In this document: in pieces, positions 38,735-47,879 of the stretch
Layout of the letters: each line of letters starts with the position of its first letter
How positions within the stretch are numbered: the stretch's first letter is position 1
Assembly: GCF_019565505.1 (NCBI RefSeq)
Contig: NZ_CP067378.1
Span: forward strand, 2,790,001 to 2,854,000
DNA length: 64,000 bases
From: Flavobacterium davisii
GTDB lineage: Bacteria; Bacteroidota; Bacteroidia; Flavobacteriales; Flavobacteriaceae
Reading direction: 5' to 3'
The notes under the pieces: generated by a model
Told to the model about the DNA's origin: nothing
What the model saw: the letters and a program-made list of their open reading frames with translations, nothing else
Databases searched by the model: none
Translations under genes and position numbers: made by a program

Positions 38735-40066
38735 ATGAAAACAATAAAACTATTTTTATTGATGATTTTCAATTGGTGTGCTTATACTCAAATAGTTTAT
38801 AATCCAATTGTTGCAAAAATTAACTTAGGAAACGATGGAGAAAATAAAGCATATTATAAGCTTAACTCAGGAATCGTAAAAAATACTAAAAATGAAATTA
38901 ATTGGCACCTTGCGTTTCAAATAGACAACGATCGAGGTTTTGGAATTAGAGCTAATACGAGTAGTGCAATATGTACAGTTTATAAAACAGATAAAACGGA
39001 ATTAAGTCAAGTAACAAAAGAAAATTATAGCTCTTTAGCAAGAGGTTCTGATAATGAGTTATATAATAGCACTGTAGATTGGAATATAGGGGCATTAAAT
39101 AATGATCATTGGGATGATCAAACCAATCCTCATAAATATTATATTGGCTGGGGAGCTTATGATATAAGGACACATAAGGTTAACGGAAACCGTGTTTTTA
39201 TTATACGACATTCGATTTTTACAAATGGAACTTGGAAAGGAGATTACTATAAAGTAAAAATTAATTCTCGTTTTAGAAATTACGTTTTCAGCTATTCAAA
39301 ATTTAATGAAGGTGATTGGGAACCAGAAAAAACACAAGTAATAAACGATTTAGATTATAGAAATTTAGGAAATAAATTTGTATATTATAACCTAGATACT
39401 CATTCTATTGTAGATGAAGAACCTCAGTCTTGGGATTTCTTATTTACGACGTATGATCAAAATTTAAACAAAGCAGAAATAAACCCTAGTGATTATATGT
39501 ATAGTGTAACAGGTTGTTTGCAAAAGGATGGACTTGTTGTAGCAGAAGTTTTAGAAGAAGATGAAGTTATTAATCCTAATTTCGAAAATTTAACATACAA
39601 AGAAGATATGAATGTTATTGGATATGATTGGAAAGAATTTAATTTTCAATTTAATAATCCGAGCTATACAATGTCTAAAAAGAAATTTTATGTAAAAACC
39701 TTAGAAGGAGATTATTACAGAGTATTTTTGAAGTACAAGGTTGTCAATAAATATGAACGAGAAATAGAAATTTATAAACAAAAATTAGAAAAACAAGTAT
39801 TATCTAATCAAGAATTTCAAAATGACTCTTTTAAAATGTATCCTACTTTCTTAACAAATTCAAGAATAAATATAGAAACTTCAGAGCCAAAGGAATTTAA
39901 AAATATTTTAATTCTAAATTCAGTAGGGAAAATGGTTTATCAGCAAAATATTAATTCAACGCTTAGTCAATTAGAAATAGATTTGCCAGAAAATATAGAT
40001 AAAGGTGTTTATATAATAAAAATAAATACTGATAATAAAATTTTTGCAACAAGACTTATTAAATAA
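38735..40066 (+). CDS. HmuY-like protein with type IX secretion C-terminal domain
   Basis: A 443-residue secreted protein. The signal peptide ends AYTQ without a lipobox Cys. The body has HmuY-like blocks INWHLAFQIDNDRGFGIRAN and QSWDFLFTTYDQNLNKAE, comparable in position to those of the preceding lipoprotein. The last 80 residues (FKMYPTFLTNSRINIE, NILILNSVGKMVYQQ, GVYIIKINTDNKIFATRLIK) are a typical type A T9SS sorting domain, so the protein should cross the outer membrane by type IX secretion and be anchored or released outside. It probably scavenges heme for the upstream receptor. The pairing with the lipoprotein suggests duplication followed by divergence of export route. Confidence 0.82.
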   Translation: MKTIKLFLLMIFNWCAYTQIVYNPIVAKINLGNDGENKAYYKLNSGIVKNTKNEINWHLAFQIDNDRGFGIRANTSSAICTVYKTDKTELSQVTKENYSSLARGSDNELYNSTVDWNIGALNNDHWDDQTNPHKYYIGWGAYDIRTHKVNGNRVFIIRHSIFTNGTWKGDYYKVKINSRFRNYVFSYSKFNEGDWEPEKTQVINDLDYRNLGNKFVYYNLDTHSIVDEEPQSWDFLFTTYDQNLNKAEINPSDYMYSVTGCLQKDGLVVAEVLEEDEVINPNFENLTYKEDMNVIGYDWKEFNFQFNNPSYTMSKKKFYVKTLEGDYYRVFLKYKVVNKYEREIEIYKQKLEKQVLSNQEFQNDSFKMYPTFLTNSRINIETSEPKEFKNILILNSVGKMVYQQNINSTLSQLEIDLPENIDKGVYIIKINTDNKIFATRLIK

Positions 40067-40237
40067 ATAATTATGACTTAATAATTTTGATAAGAGATAG
40101 TGTACCAATTAATAACAATGTATTTGTTTTTTAATAAATGAGAGGGGCAAGCTATTTTAAAGAAATTATAGAGGAATATTCAGAAATAAAAATCTATCAA
40201 TAAGATCAAGATTCAAGATTTCATTACTTCTGAATAA

Positions 40238-40296
40238 AATCCAGATTCCGCATTAGAAAATAAAGTTGAATAGATTTCGAATGCGGAATTTGGATT
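40238..40296. mobile_element. Short MITE-like element with terminal inverted repeats
   Basis: A 59-base unit from AATCCAGATTCCGCATTAGA to TCGAATGCGGAATTTGGATT. The two ends pair over about 20 bases with two mismatches. The centre (AAATAAAGTTGAATAGATTT) matches the right-hand part of the 59222-59422 element, so this looks like an internally deleted copy. Confidence 0.7.
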
Positions 40297-40325
40297 TAAA
40301 TAGGTAAAGAAATTATGTATAAACC

Positions 40326-41156
40326 TTATTTTGTTTTTTTCATTAAAACAGCTTCGTCGGCAAATTTAATTATTTCAATTTTAGGTTCTCCATAAATGGC
40401 TAATTTACTTTTTCCTGATGCGGATATAGCTAATTTTCCATTTGTAGCTATATCACAATCCGTGTAGCCTTCAACAGTTAGTGTCGTATTTTTTGAAGTT
40501 AAATTTTTCCCTTCGTATTTAGTATTATTATCTAGACGTAATTTTAATTCATTTGTATCTCCTTCTATAGCTGCCGAGGATTTTTGATACATATCTATTT
40601 TTATAGAATTTGTATTCATTAGAGCCTTTAAATCAGTATTTTTACTCATTTCTATAATAGCATTGTTCCCTTTCAAATTTAATTCTGTTTTAGATTTGTC
40701 ATTACTAATTAATGTGAAATCAGGAATTGTAGCATTGATTGATATTTTGGAATAGTCAAATGCTTTAATTGTAAGTTTTTTTACATTTAAATCATTAAAC
40801 GCGTTAAGTTTTGCGTGATGTTTAACGTTGATTAATTTTAGACTATCTGTGTAAAACACGCGAACATCAATTTTTTTATAGGTAGCTATTTCTTTGTTGG
40901 TATTAAGACGTAATGTTTTTCCATAAATTTTGCGATCTATTACATCATGTAGATTATCATCTGCTTCAATTTCGATAGCATTTTTTTCAGCTTTTACTAA
41001 ATATACCTCTAAGTTGTCTTCTATTTCAATTTCTTCAAATGATTCCGTTCCATATTTTTCAGTTTTTATCATTTTAGTTCCTTTTATTCTTTCTTTGTTT
41101 TGAGAGAAAGTAATGGTTGTCATAAGGCTGATAAATAATAAGCTAATTTTTTTCAT
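40326..41156 (-). CDS. GIN-domain (DUF2807-type) exported protein
   Basis: About 276 residues. I choose the ATG at 41156 (MKKISLLFISLMTTITFSQ, a signal peptide); the longer frame upstream adds only non-signal residues. The mature part is a repetitive beta-rich region of the DUF2807/GIN type: FEEIEIEDNLEVYLVKAEKN, EADDNLHDVIDRKIYG, and a ladder of short strands. These proteins form beta-solenoid folds in the Bacteroidetes envelope, often next to PspC and PadR genes as here; function is unknown. It follows the lipoprotein GIN gene on the same strand. Confidence 0.8.
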   Translation of the reverse strand: MKKISLLFISLMTTITFSQNKERIKGTKMIKTEKYGTESFEEIEIEDNLEVYLVKAEKNAIEIEADDNLHDVIDRKIYGKTLRLNTNKEIATYKKIDVRVFYTDSLKLINVKHHAKLNAFNDLNVKKLTIKAFDYSKISINATIPDFTLISNDKSKTELNLKGNNAIIEMSKNTDLKALMNTNSIKIDMYQKSSAAIEGDTNELKLRLDNNTKYEGKNLTSKNTTLTVEGYTDCDIATNGKLAISASGKSKLAIYGEPKIEIIKFADEAVLMKKTK

Positions 41157-41259
41157 TTTTGTAGAATTTGGTAAAATACAAATATAAAAAAAATCATTCT
41201 TATTTAAGGAATGATTTTTAAGGCTTATTCTTAACTTTAAAAAAGGAAAAGCATACAAG

Positions 41260-41997
41260 TTATTGTTCTTCAATTGTTGCTTCGGAAGAATTGGTTATTT
41301 TTTTAATTTTAGGAGTTCCTGAATAATAAATGCTACTGCTGCTCGATGCATCTGCATGTAGTGATACCAGAGGATGGATTTTAATTTCACTACTACTTGA
41401 ACTATTAGCAAAAATATCGTTAGCAAGTAAATTATGAGCATCTACATTACAACTGCTAGAAGCTTCGATGATAAGTTTTATAGCTTTGCCAGAAATAACT
41501 ATATTGCTACTACTACTGGCATCTATAGTTATTTTTTCTGATTCTATGGAAACTTCTAAATTAGCTGAACTGTTTGCTATTAACTTAATATCATTGCTCT
41601 TTATAATACCTTTGGTTTTTAATTGAGAAGAACCAGAGGCTTCTAGTTGTTCAATAATAGGGAGTGTGATATAAATTTTTTTAGATTTGACATGGGTATA
41701 ATTGCCATTTTGAGAGCTGATTTCTAATGTATTATTTTTTACCTCTGTTAATATATCTTCATGTAAATTTTCGTCAGCTACTACAACTACTTTAAAGTTA
41801 GAACCTTGAGTTATTTCACACTCTAAATCATTTGCAATAGATATCTTACTAAATCCAGTCAGTTCTCTTTCTTTTGTTAGAACTTTACCATTCCCTTTTG
41901 TGGATTCTTTATTTATGTTTAAATTACAAGAACCAAAACTGAAAGCTATTATCGTGGTAACTATTATTTTAGCCAAATGAACCATGAATTTTATCAT
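41260..41997 (-). CDS. GIN-domain (DUF2807) lipoprotein
   Basis: A 245-residue lipoprotein whose signal ends AFSFGSC. The mature protein starts with the GIN head pattern TGFSKISIANDLECEITQGS and VVVVADENLHEDILTEVKNN, then gives way to serine-rich repeats (ASSSSNIV, ASSSCNV, NSSSSSEI, ASSSSSIYYSG) about every 20 residues, the typical stacked rungs of the family. It is probably in the same unit as the second GIN gene downstream. The family accompanies PspC and PadR genes in Bacteroidetes. Role unknown. Confidence 0.88.
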   Translation of the reverse strand: MIKFMVHLAKIIVTTIIAFSFGSCNLNINKESTKGNGKVLTKERELTGFSKISIANDLECEITQGSNFKVVVVADENLHEDILTEVKNNTLEISSQNGNYTHVKSKKIYITLPIIEQLEASGSSQLKTKGIIKSNDIKLIANSSANLEVSIESEKITIDASSSSNIVISGKAIKLIIEASSSCNVDAHNLLANDIFANSSSSSEIKIHPLVSLHADASSSSSIYYSGTPKIKKITNSSEATIEEQ

Positions 41998-42247
41998 AAT
42001 GTTATTTTTATTTGTTGTTAAATGAGTTTTTTGTCACATCCTTTCATAAATATAATAATTCTGTTTTTAAATTAAACGTTCGACTTTATCAAATAGACTA
42101 AGTAAAGTAAAATCATGATAAATGAAAAATAATTTAAAATCCAAAAAATATTCTCTTTTTTCTTGATTCTAATGGTCTATTGGTTAATTAGATCGAAGTG
42201 ACAGTATGTAATAAAATGAATAGGACTTTTAGTCTATCTTTTAAAAA

Positions 42248-43987
42248 TTATTCGGTTTTAATGATAATACCCTCTTTGCTAATTTTTAATTCTTTTATAT
42301 CTTTAGTATTTGTGAGGGTAGTGTCTTTTTTTATTTGTAAACCATCTTTATTTATGATTATAGATGAGTTATCATCATAAGAAGATTCTTCTTCTTGATC
42401 CTCATCCTCTAGTAGATTGGTTGGACAATTTTTACACTTTATTTTATTTTCTTCTACTTTATATACATAATCATTTGAAGAGGCAAAAAATCTGAAGTAA
42501 TCACTACTTGTTATATCATAATATTTTAAAGAACTATCCGGTTTTATATACATTCCTTTAGGAACAAATAAGAAAATTCGAACTTGTTGATCACGAAATT
42601 TATATTTAGGATCGATTAAGAAATAATTATCAAGACTTAAAATATTAGGATTAGAGTCGTCATTTCTAAATTTATATCCAATTCTGTCTGCATTTTTTCT
42701 CGCTTCTGACAAGGTTTTTCCCTTGGCTGTATATTCAATTTGGATATAAGGTTTGGCTTCATCTGTAGGCATTAATTCTAATTCTACATTATTAGAATAG
42801 ATGTATTCGTGACCTAAGGAGTCCTGAACCAGTTCAAAGTTTGTTCTATCATCTACATCTTTAGAAAAATATTCATTGTTTTTAAATTTAAGAGTTAGTG
42901 TGTCATTTAAACTAAAATTTTTGTTTAAATAACTTTTATAAACAATTTTATTTTCATAAGCTAATTCACTAGAAGTTATAATTCCTAGAGCAATAAGGCT
43001 TATGATTGAACTTAACCAAATAGCGGATAAGGTTAATTTAGCTATATTTCCTATAGAATTAATGGTAGGGATTAATATTTTTAACCCCAAAATTAACAAG
43101 AAGAAGAAAGGGACAGCCACAGCAAAAAATGATATTAAACAAATGATCCATAAGGATGTGCCCGTATAATTAAATGATTCAAAAAACTCAATCCAAGGTA
43201 ATTTCATGAAGGAGGTAGAACCTAATGTAAAGAAACCAATGAGTAAACCAATTATGGTAATTCCACCTGTAAATACCATAATAGCGCCAATGAACTTGAT
43301 AAAGATGTTTATAATATTCACAATAATATCACCTAAAGAACTTCCGACTCTTTGTGCTCCATGCCTTACATTTTCCCCCATTTGGGTATAGTCAGTATTT
43401 TTAAATTTTTCGGAAACGGATTCAAATTCTTCTTTTACTTTTTTTTCAATATTTGAAATGGTAATGGGTTCTCCCTTCATTTCTAATTTTTCAGAGGTAG
43501 TTATAGCCTCAGGAGTGACTAACCATAAGATAATGTAGGCTAATAAACCAATACCAAAACCAGCAAAGACTAATAAAACCAATGCAATTCTAAGCCATAC
43601 AGGGTCTATTCCAAAATAATGTCCTAAACCAGAGCAAACACCTGCAATTATACCAGTTTCTTTGTCTCTATAAAGTTTTTTTGTTTTTCGAGTGTAAGAA
43701 TAGTTAGAACTTATAGTAGGCTCTTCTTCTATTTTATAGTCTTCTGGTTGTCCCATTATAGTAATGACATCATCTACATCATTTAAGTTTAAAACTTGTT
43801 TACCACTACCTAATTTTTCAGAAAAAAGTTCGGCAATTCTACTTTCAATATCATTCATAATTTCATCTCGTCCTTCAATAGAGAGAGAGTTACGTATAGC
43901 ATTAAAATATCTGTTTAGTTTTTGGTAAGCGTCTTCATCAATATGGAAAAAGAAACCACCTAAATTCATATTTGCTGTCTTGTTCAT
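42248..43987 (-). CDS. PspC-domain membrane protein
   Basis: A 579-residue integral membrane protein. It starts with the flavobacterial leader MNKTANMNLGGFFFHIDEDA, then the DUF1700-like helical region EGRDEIMNDIESRIAELF, the PspC domain at about 112-175 (KLYRDKETGIIAGVCSGLGH, FGIDPVWLRIALVLLVF), several further membrane helices (about 225-345), and a C-terminal soluble domain of about 220 residues ending in a charged tail. PspC domains sense membrane stress. It lies 45 bases downstream of the PadR gene on the same strand, so the regulator probably controls it. Confidence 0.88.
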   Translation of the reverse strand: MNKTANMNLGGFFFHIDEDAYQKLNRYFNAIRNSLSIEGRDEIMNDIESRIAELFSEKLGSGKQVLNLNDVDDVITIMGQPEDYKIEEEPTISSNYSYTRKTKKLYRDKETGIIAGVCSGLGHYFGIDPVWLRIALVLLVFAGFGIGLLAYIILWLVTPEAITTSEKLEMKGEPITISNIEKKVKEEFESVSEKFKNTDYTQMGENVRHGAQRVGSSLGDIIVNIINIFIKFIGAIMVFTGGITIIGLLIGFFTLGSTSFMKLPWIEFFESFNYTGTSLWIICLISFFAVAVPFFFLLILGLKILIPTINSIGNIAKLTLSAIWLSSIISLIALGIITSSELAYENKIVYKSYLNKNFSLNDTLTLKFKNNEYFSKDVDDRTNFELVQDSLGHEYIYSNNVELELMPTDEAKPYIQIEYTAKGKTLSEARKNADRIGYKFRNDDSNPNILSLDNYFLIDPKYKFRDQQVRIFLFVPKGMYIKPDSSLKYYDITSSDYFRFFASSNDYVYKVEENKIKCKNCPTNLLEDEDQEEESSYDDNSSIIINKDGLQIKKDTTLTNTKDIKELKISKEGIIIKTE

Positions 43988-44032
43988 AAGTCTTAGTTTT
44001 GTGATGTTATAGTGTTTACCGCTCCTGCAAGT

Positions 44033-44323
44033 TCATTCCAGAGTTATGCTTAGTTCTTTTAAAAATTTTTTTCCATTGTCTGTTAAACCATAGTATTTTC
44101 TGGGAGGGCCAGAAGTAGATTCTTCCCAACGATAAGTTAATAAACCATCATTTTTCAGTCTAGTTAATAAGGGATATACGGTTCCTTCGACTACTAGTAA
44201 TTTTGCATTTTTCAGCGTATCAAGAATTTCTGAGGTATAAGCATCTTTTTCTTTTAATACGGATAAAATGCAAAATTCTAAAACTCCTTTGCGCATCTGA
44301 GCTTTTGTATTCTCAATGTTCAT
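44033..44323 (-). CDS. PadR-family transcriptional regulator
   Basis: A winged-helix repressor of about 96 residues. The preferred start is the ATG at 44323 (MNIENTKAQMRKGVLEFCIL), the usual family N-terminus; the ATG at 44353 adds ten residues. Motifs are SVLKEKDAYTSEILDTLKNA and VVEGTVYPLLTRLKNDGLL (recognition helix and wing), then GPPRKYYGLTDNGKKFL. A tetranucleotide repeat (AATC)8 on the coding strand lies immediately upstream of the longer start, so the leader could vary in length between cells. It heads the PadR-PspC operon. Confidence 0.9.
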   Translation of the reverse strand: MNIENTKAQMRKGVLEFCILSVLKEKDAYTSEILDTLKNAKLLVVEGTVYPLLTRLKNDGLLTYRWEESTSGPPRKYYGLTDNGKKFLKELSITLE

Positions 44324-44349
44324 AAGATTTCTTTTTGTTGTTAAACTGT

Positions 44350-44391
<42 letters not shown>

Positions 44392-44396
44392 ACTCT

Positions 44397-44881
44397 CTAT
44401 TTTATAGCTTGATGGTTGTAACTGTAAATTCTTTTCATTCTCCATAGCTCATTTTCAAGTAACCAAAGATGTATGAATTTTGCCTTTCCATCAGGATATT
44501 CTTTATTTTTGTTTATTGTTAATAAAAAAATATGCTCTCCGCTGTATATAAGACCATAAGGTTTTCCTTCTCTGTATAATATTGAGAACTGTTCTGTTCT
44601 TTTTATTAATTCTCTTCTTATTTTATAATTTTTATTTGAACATAAATTATTTTGTATTGAATTGACTAAATTCTCTTTTCCTAATGTTATACCTCCTTTA
44701 TCATGATAAAATTCTATGTCATCATATATATATATTTCGATATCTTTTGTGTTACAAGAATTGTAAGCTTTCCAAAATTCGGTATCTAAATTTTGTATTT
44801 TTTTTATTATCTCTGTTTCAGATTGAGCAAAAAAGGAGAAATTGAATAAAAAAATAAACTGAAAATTATTTTAGTTTTCAT
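44397..44881 (-). CDS. DUF4440/SnoaL-like exported protein (frameshift)
   Basis: A gene hidden by a break. From the ATG at 44881 the signal peptide MKTKIIFSLFFYSISPFFAQ is obtained if one base is restored in the A6 run at 44829-44834; the rest is an uninterrupted frame to TAG at 44397, about 161 residues. It contains KIQNLDTEFWKAYNSCNTKD, DDIEFYHDKGGITLGKENLV and FIHLWLLENELWRMKRIYSY, the pattern of cone-shaped NTF2/DUF4440 proteins. No active-site residues are evident. It sits between the DUF4870 gene and the PadR repeat. Confidence 0.75.
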
Positions 44882-44900
44882 TATTTTAAGAAATTTATTG

Positions 44901-45338
44901 TCAATGGATATTTAAAAAAAATCCTTCATGAGCTTTAATTGCTCCATATATAATATAGAAGAACTCTATTGTTTTTAATAGAATAATCATTACAAAACAA
45001 ACGATTGCAAATATGGCTGATAGATTGTAAGATACTAAACTTTCTAACTCAAAATGTCCCTTTTCTATTTCTTTCCAACTAAAATTACTCAATATATTTC
45101 CTATTGTACAAGGAATTGCAATGGCAATGGCTATAATGGTGTATAATAAAATGCTAAGTTGAAAATTAATAATTTGTTTGCCATGAAAATCAATAAAAGA
45201 AGATTCCTTTTTTTTTGTATTCCATATTATGATAGGAATGATATAATTAGTTAAAGGGAATATTAATTTTGAAAAAGCACTTAAATGAGTGATAAAAGCG
45301 TAATTTTTTTCTTGTCTTGTTATTAGTGATGTTTTCAT
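44901..45338 (-). CDS. DUF4870 membrane protein
   Basis: A 145-residue protein with four probable membrane segments. It starts MKTSLITRQEKNYAFITHLS, followed by SKLIFPLTNYIIPIIIWNTK and the conserved FIDFHGKQIINFQLSILLYT loop, then two long hydrophobic helices and FFYIIYGAIKAHEG, which is the DUF4870 (Tic20-like) pattern. In Bacteroidetes these genes often accompany PspC and GIN genes, as here. Role unknown; an envelope-stress function is inference. Confidence 0.85.
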   Translation of the reverse strand: MKTSLITRQEKNYAFITHLSAFSKLIFPLTNYIIPIIIWNTKKKESSFIDFHGKQIINFQLSILLYTIIAIAIAIPCTIGNILSNFSWKEIEKGHFELESLVSYNLSAIFAIVCFVMIILLKTIEFFYIIYGAIKAHEGFFLNIH

Positions 45339-45582
45339 AATACTATAGCTTTTTGATTGATGATGTTTAATATAGTTGTTTTATAAGGCTAATACTTTTT
45401 TAAGCTTATTAATTTTTTATACAAAGATAATGTAAAAAGAAGGTACTATGTAAAACAAAGTAGTTTAAATTAACAAAAAATTAACATTTTTAAAAATTAG
45501 GCTCGCATAGTATTTTTTGTAGTTTAGCAAAACCAATATATCATGAAATAAAATAATTTTTGTGGTATTGTTTGAGTTTGTA

Positions 45583-45600
45583 TTTTTTTTTTTTTTTTTT
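45583..45600. repeat. Poly-T tract of 18
   Basis: An uninterrupted run of 18 Ts, 27 bases before the DUF4442 start codon. The exact length is uncertain in any data set with homopolymer errors. Confidence 0.8.
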
Positions 45601-45626
45601 ATTATCATGTTATAAATTAGATAGAT

Positions 45627-46081
45627 ATGAAATTTACACCTACTAAATTAAATCTTTTTCTTTTTTTAAACTACCTTCAGCTTTTTGGAGTGGTGTTCGA
45701 GTAAAAAGAATAGATGATTACGAATGTCAAGCAACAGTTAAACATAGATGGTTTAATCAAAATCCCTTTAATTCTATGTATTTTGCTGTTCAGGCCATGG
45801 CAGCAGAGTTAACAACAGGAGCCTTGGTTATGAAACAAATTAAAGAAAGCGGAAAAAATATTTCTATGTTAGTTGCCAATAATAAAGGAACTTTTACAAA
45901 AAAAGCCACAGGGAAAATTACATTTATCTGTAGTGATGGACGTTTAATCGAGGAGGCTATAAAAAACACAATTGCTACTGGAGAAGGTCAAACTTTTTGG
46001 ATGAAATCCATAGGAATGGATGAAAAAGGAGATCAAGTTTCTGTTATGGATTTTGAATGGACAGTTCGAGTAAAAAAGTAA
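45627..46081 (+). CDS. DUF4442 hotdog-fold protein (frameshift)
   Basis: About 151 residues after repair. The start MKFTPTKLNLFLFFKLPSAF is regained by restoring one T in the T7 run at 45661-45667. It continues SGVRVKRIDDYECQATVKHR, then NQNPFNSMYFAVQAMAAELT and KGTFTKKATGKITFICSDG, matching the DUF4442 hotdog-fold family (thioesterase-like). The usual hotdog catalytic residue cannot be assigned, so I call no activity. It lies 76 bases upstream of the epimerase gene on the same strand. Confidence 0.85.
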
Positions 46082-46156
46082 TATTATAAAGTTAAACTAA
46101 TCCTAAATAACATACGATGCAAGTCTAGTGTTACTAAATTTGTATAAAAAAACAAA

Positions 46157-47066
46157 GTGAAAGTTTTAGTTACAGGAGCCACAGGTTTAGTAGGTAAAGA
46201 AATTGTTAAAATGTTGCATGCAAAAGGCATGTTCGTACATTTTTTAACCACTTCTAAAAAGAAGTTACAGCACTCAAACAAAACAAAAGGTTTTTATTGG
46301 AATCCTAAAAAGGAGAAATAGATGCGGCTTGTATAGAAGAGGTGAGTGCTATAATTCATTTAGCTGGAGCTCCTATAAGTAAGAGATGGACTTCTAGGTA
46401 TAAAAAGAAATACTAGAGAGTCGTGTGCTTCCCTTACAAATGTTATACAAACTATTACAAAAAAATCCTAATCAAGTTCAGAGTGTAGTTTCAGCCTCAG
46501 CTGTAGGAGTTTATCCGTCTTCTATTGAAAAATATTATTCAGAAGATTTTATGAATTTTAATGATTCTTTTTTAACTAACGTAGTAAAATCTTGGGAGGA
46601 AAGTGTAGATAAGTTTGTGGATTTAAATATAAGAGTTTGTAAGTTACGAATCGGTTTAGTATTGTCTTCAAAAGGAGGTGTATTACCCGAAATACTTAAT
46701 CCGTTACGATTAGGTTTGGGAGTTCTTTTTGGATCAGGTCAACAATGGCAATCTTGGATACATATAAAAGATCTGGCCAGATTATTTCTTTTTGCATTAG
46801 AAAATCAAATACAAGGTGTTTATAATGCTGTAGCGCCAGATCCTGTTACTCATAAAGAATTTATGTTGACTTTAGATTTGTTTAAACAAAAACCTTTAAT
46901 TGTTTTGCAATTACCGAAGTTTTTGATGAAATTAATTTTAGGCGAAAAATACCTGCTACTCTACGATTCACAACGTGTTTCATCTGTGAAAATTCAACAG
47001 ATAGGATTTCAATTTCAATATGTGAATTTGGAAGACGCGTTGAACGATTTATTAAATAGAAATTAA
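46157..47066 (+). CDS. TIGR01777 NAD(P)-binding epimerase-like protein (two frameshifts)
   Basis: An extended short-chain dehydrogenase of the SDR39U1/YfcH type, about 304 residues. The GTG start gives VKVLVTGATGLVGKEIVKML with the nucleotide-binding GATGLVG motif. Breaks are in the A5 runs at 46307-46311 and 46402-46406, one base missing in each; repair joins HLAGAPISKRWTSRYKKEIL. The family markers SASAVGVYPSS and LRIGLVLSSKGGVLPEIL are intact, as is QQWQSWIHIKDLARLFLFAL. The substrate of this family is unknown. It ends 4 bases from the convergent YceI gene. Confidence 0.9.
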
Positions 47067-47069
47067 GTT

Positions 47070-47738
47070 TTATTTTTTAATTTTTTTGGCAATTAAATTC
47101 ACTTGTATGTGAATTTGATCGCTGATAAATTCATCTTTAAGATCATCAAAAATACTTTTTGAGCCATAGTTTACATTCCAATAGGTTCTATTTAGTTGAA
47201 GTGTATCGCTTTTTAAACTTATTTGATCATTATTAATATTAATTTTGGCAGGAAAATTAACAGATTTTGTTATGCCTTTAATAGTTAAATTCCCATAAAT
47301 GATAGTTTTGTTGTTCTTTAATTCAGAATGCGTAATTCTAAAATCAGAAATAGGATATTTGGATATATTAAAAAAATGATCTTTAATATTTTTGTCAGCA
47401 AGCCCTTTTAAATGGTTTTCTAGCTTGTTTTTATCTTTTTTGTCTTTTAAATCAGTTACTGTTATAGAATTCATATTCATATAAAAACGTCCTAAGGCAA
47501 TAGTATTCTGATTACAAATAAAAAGACCTTCTTTAAGTTTTAAAGTTCCAGTATGTTTTTCAGAAGGCTTAAAGCCAGTCCAATAGATTGTAGAGCGTAA
47601 TGTATCTACTTGGTATTTTATTCCTTTTATTTCAGGTAAGTGAGTTAAGTAACTACCATGAGCAGTTGTGCTTTCTTTTTTGCAAGAAATCAATGAATAA
47701 ATGACAATTAAATAGAAGAAAATTAATAACTTTTTCAT
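47070..47738 (-). CDS. YceI-family lipoprotein
   Basis: A 222-residue lipocalin-like protein exported as a lipoprotein (signal ending SLISC, Cys at 19). The YceI fold is shown by YQVDTLRSTIYWTGFKPSEK, the HTGTLKLKEGLF strand, NHLKGLADKNIKDHFFNISKYPIS and ITKSVNFPAKININND. YceI proteins form a tunnel that binds isoprenoid lipids. The gene is convergent with the epimerase gene and divergent from grpE. The ligand is not predictable. Confidence 0.88.
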   Translation of the reverse strand: MKKLLIFFYLIVIYSLISCKKESTTAHGSYLTHLPEIKGIKYQVDTLRSTIYWTGFKPSEKHTGTLKLKEGLFICNQNTIALGRFYMNMNSITVTDLKDKKDKNKLENHLKGLADKNIKDHFFNISKYPISDFRITHSELKNNKTIIYGNLTIKGITKSVNFPAKININNDQISLKSDTLQLNRTYWNVNYGSKSIFDDLKDEFISDQIHIQVNLIAKKIKK

Positions 47739-47820
47739 AAGTTTTAAAGTGTTGATTATTAGTTACTAATTTACAAATTGTCTCCTTTAGATACAATTTA
47801 AATAGAAAAAAAGTGACAAT

Positions 47821-47852
47821 TTGGCATTTTTTGTTTTTTGGCAATACTTTTG
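47821..47852 (+). promoter_or_regulatory. Promoter of the grpE-dnaJ operon
   Basis: TTG at 47821-47823, a 21-base spacer and TACTTTTG at 47845-47852 match both Bacteroidetes promoter boxes, 28 bases ahead of the grpE start. It is a housekeeping-type promoter; no CIRCE-like inverted repeat was found. Confidence 0.75.
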
Positions 47853-47879
47853 CGATCGCAATTCAAAATTGATAAGACA

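Noticed and set aside
41157..41273. Longer start for the second GIN protein, overlapping the upstream gene
   Set aside because: The added residues have no signal-peptide character, whereas the ATG at 41156 begins a clear signal peptide.
47838..47879. Extended N-terminus of GrpE
   Set aside because: It overlaps the TACTTTTG promoter box; the ATG at 47880 gives a typical GrpE start.
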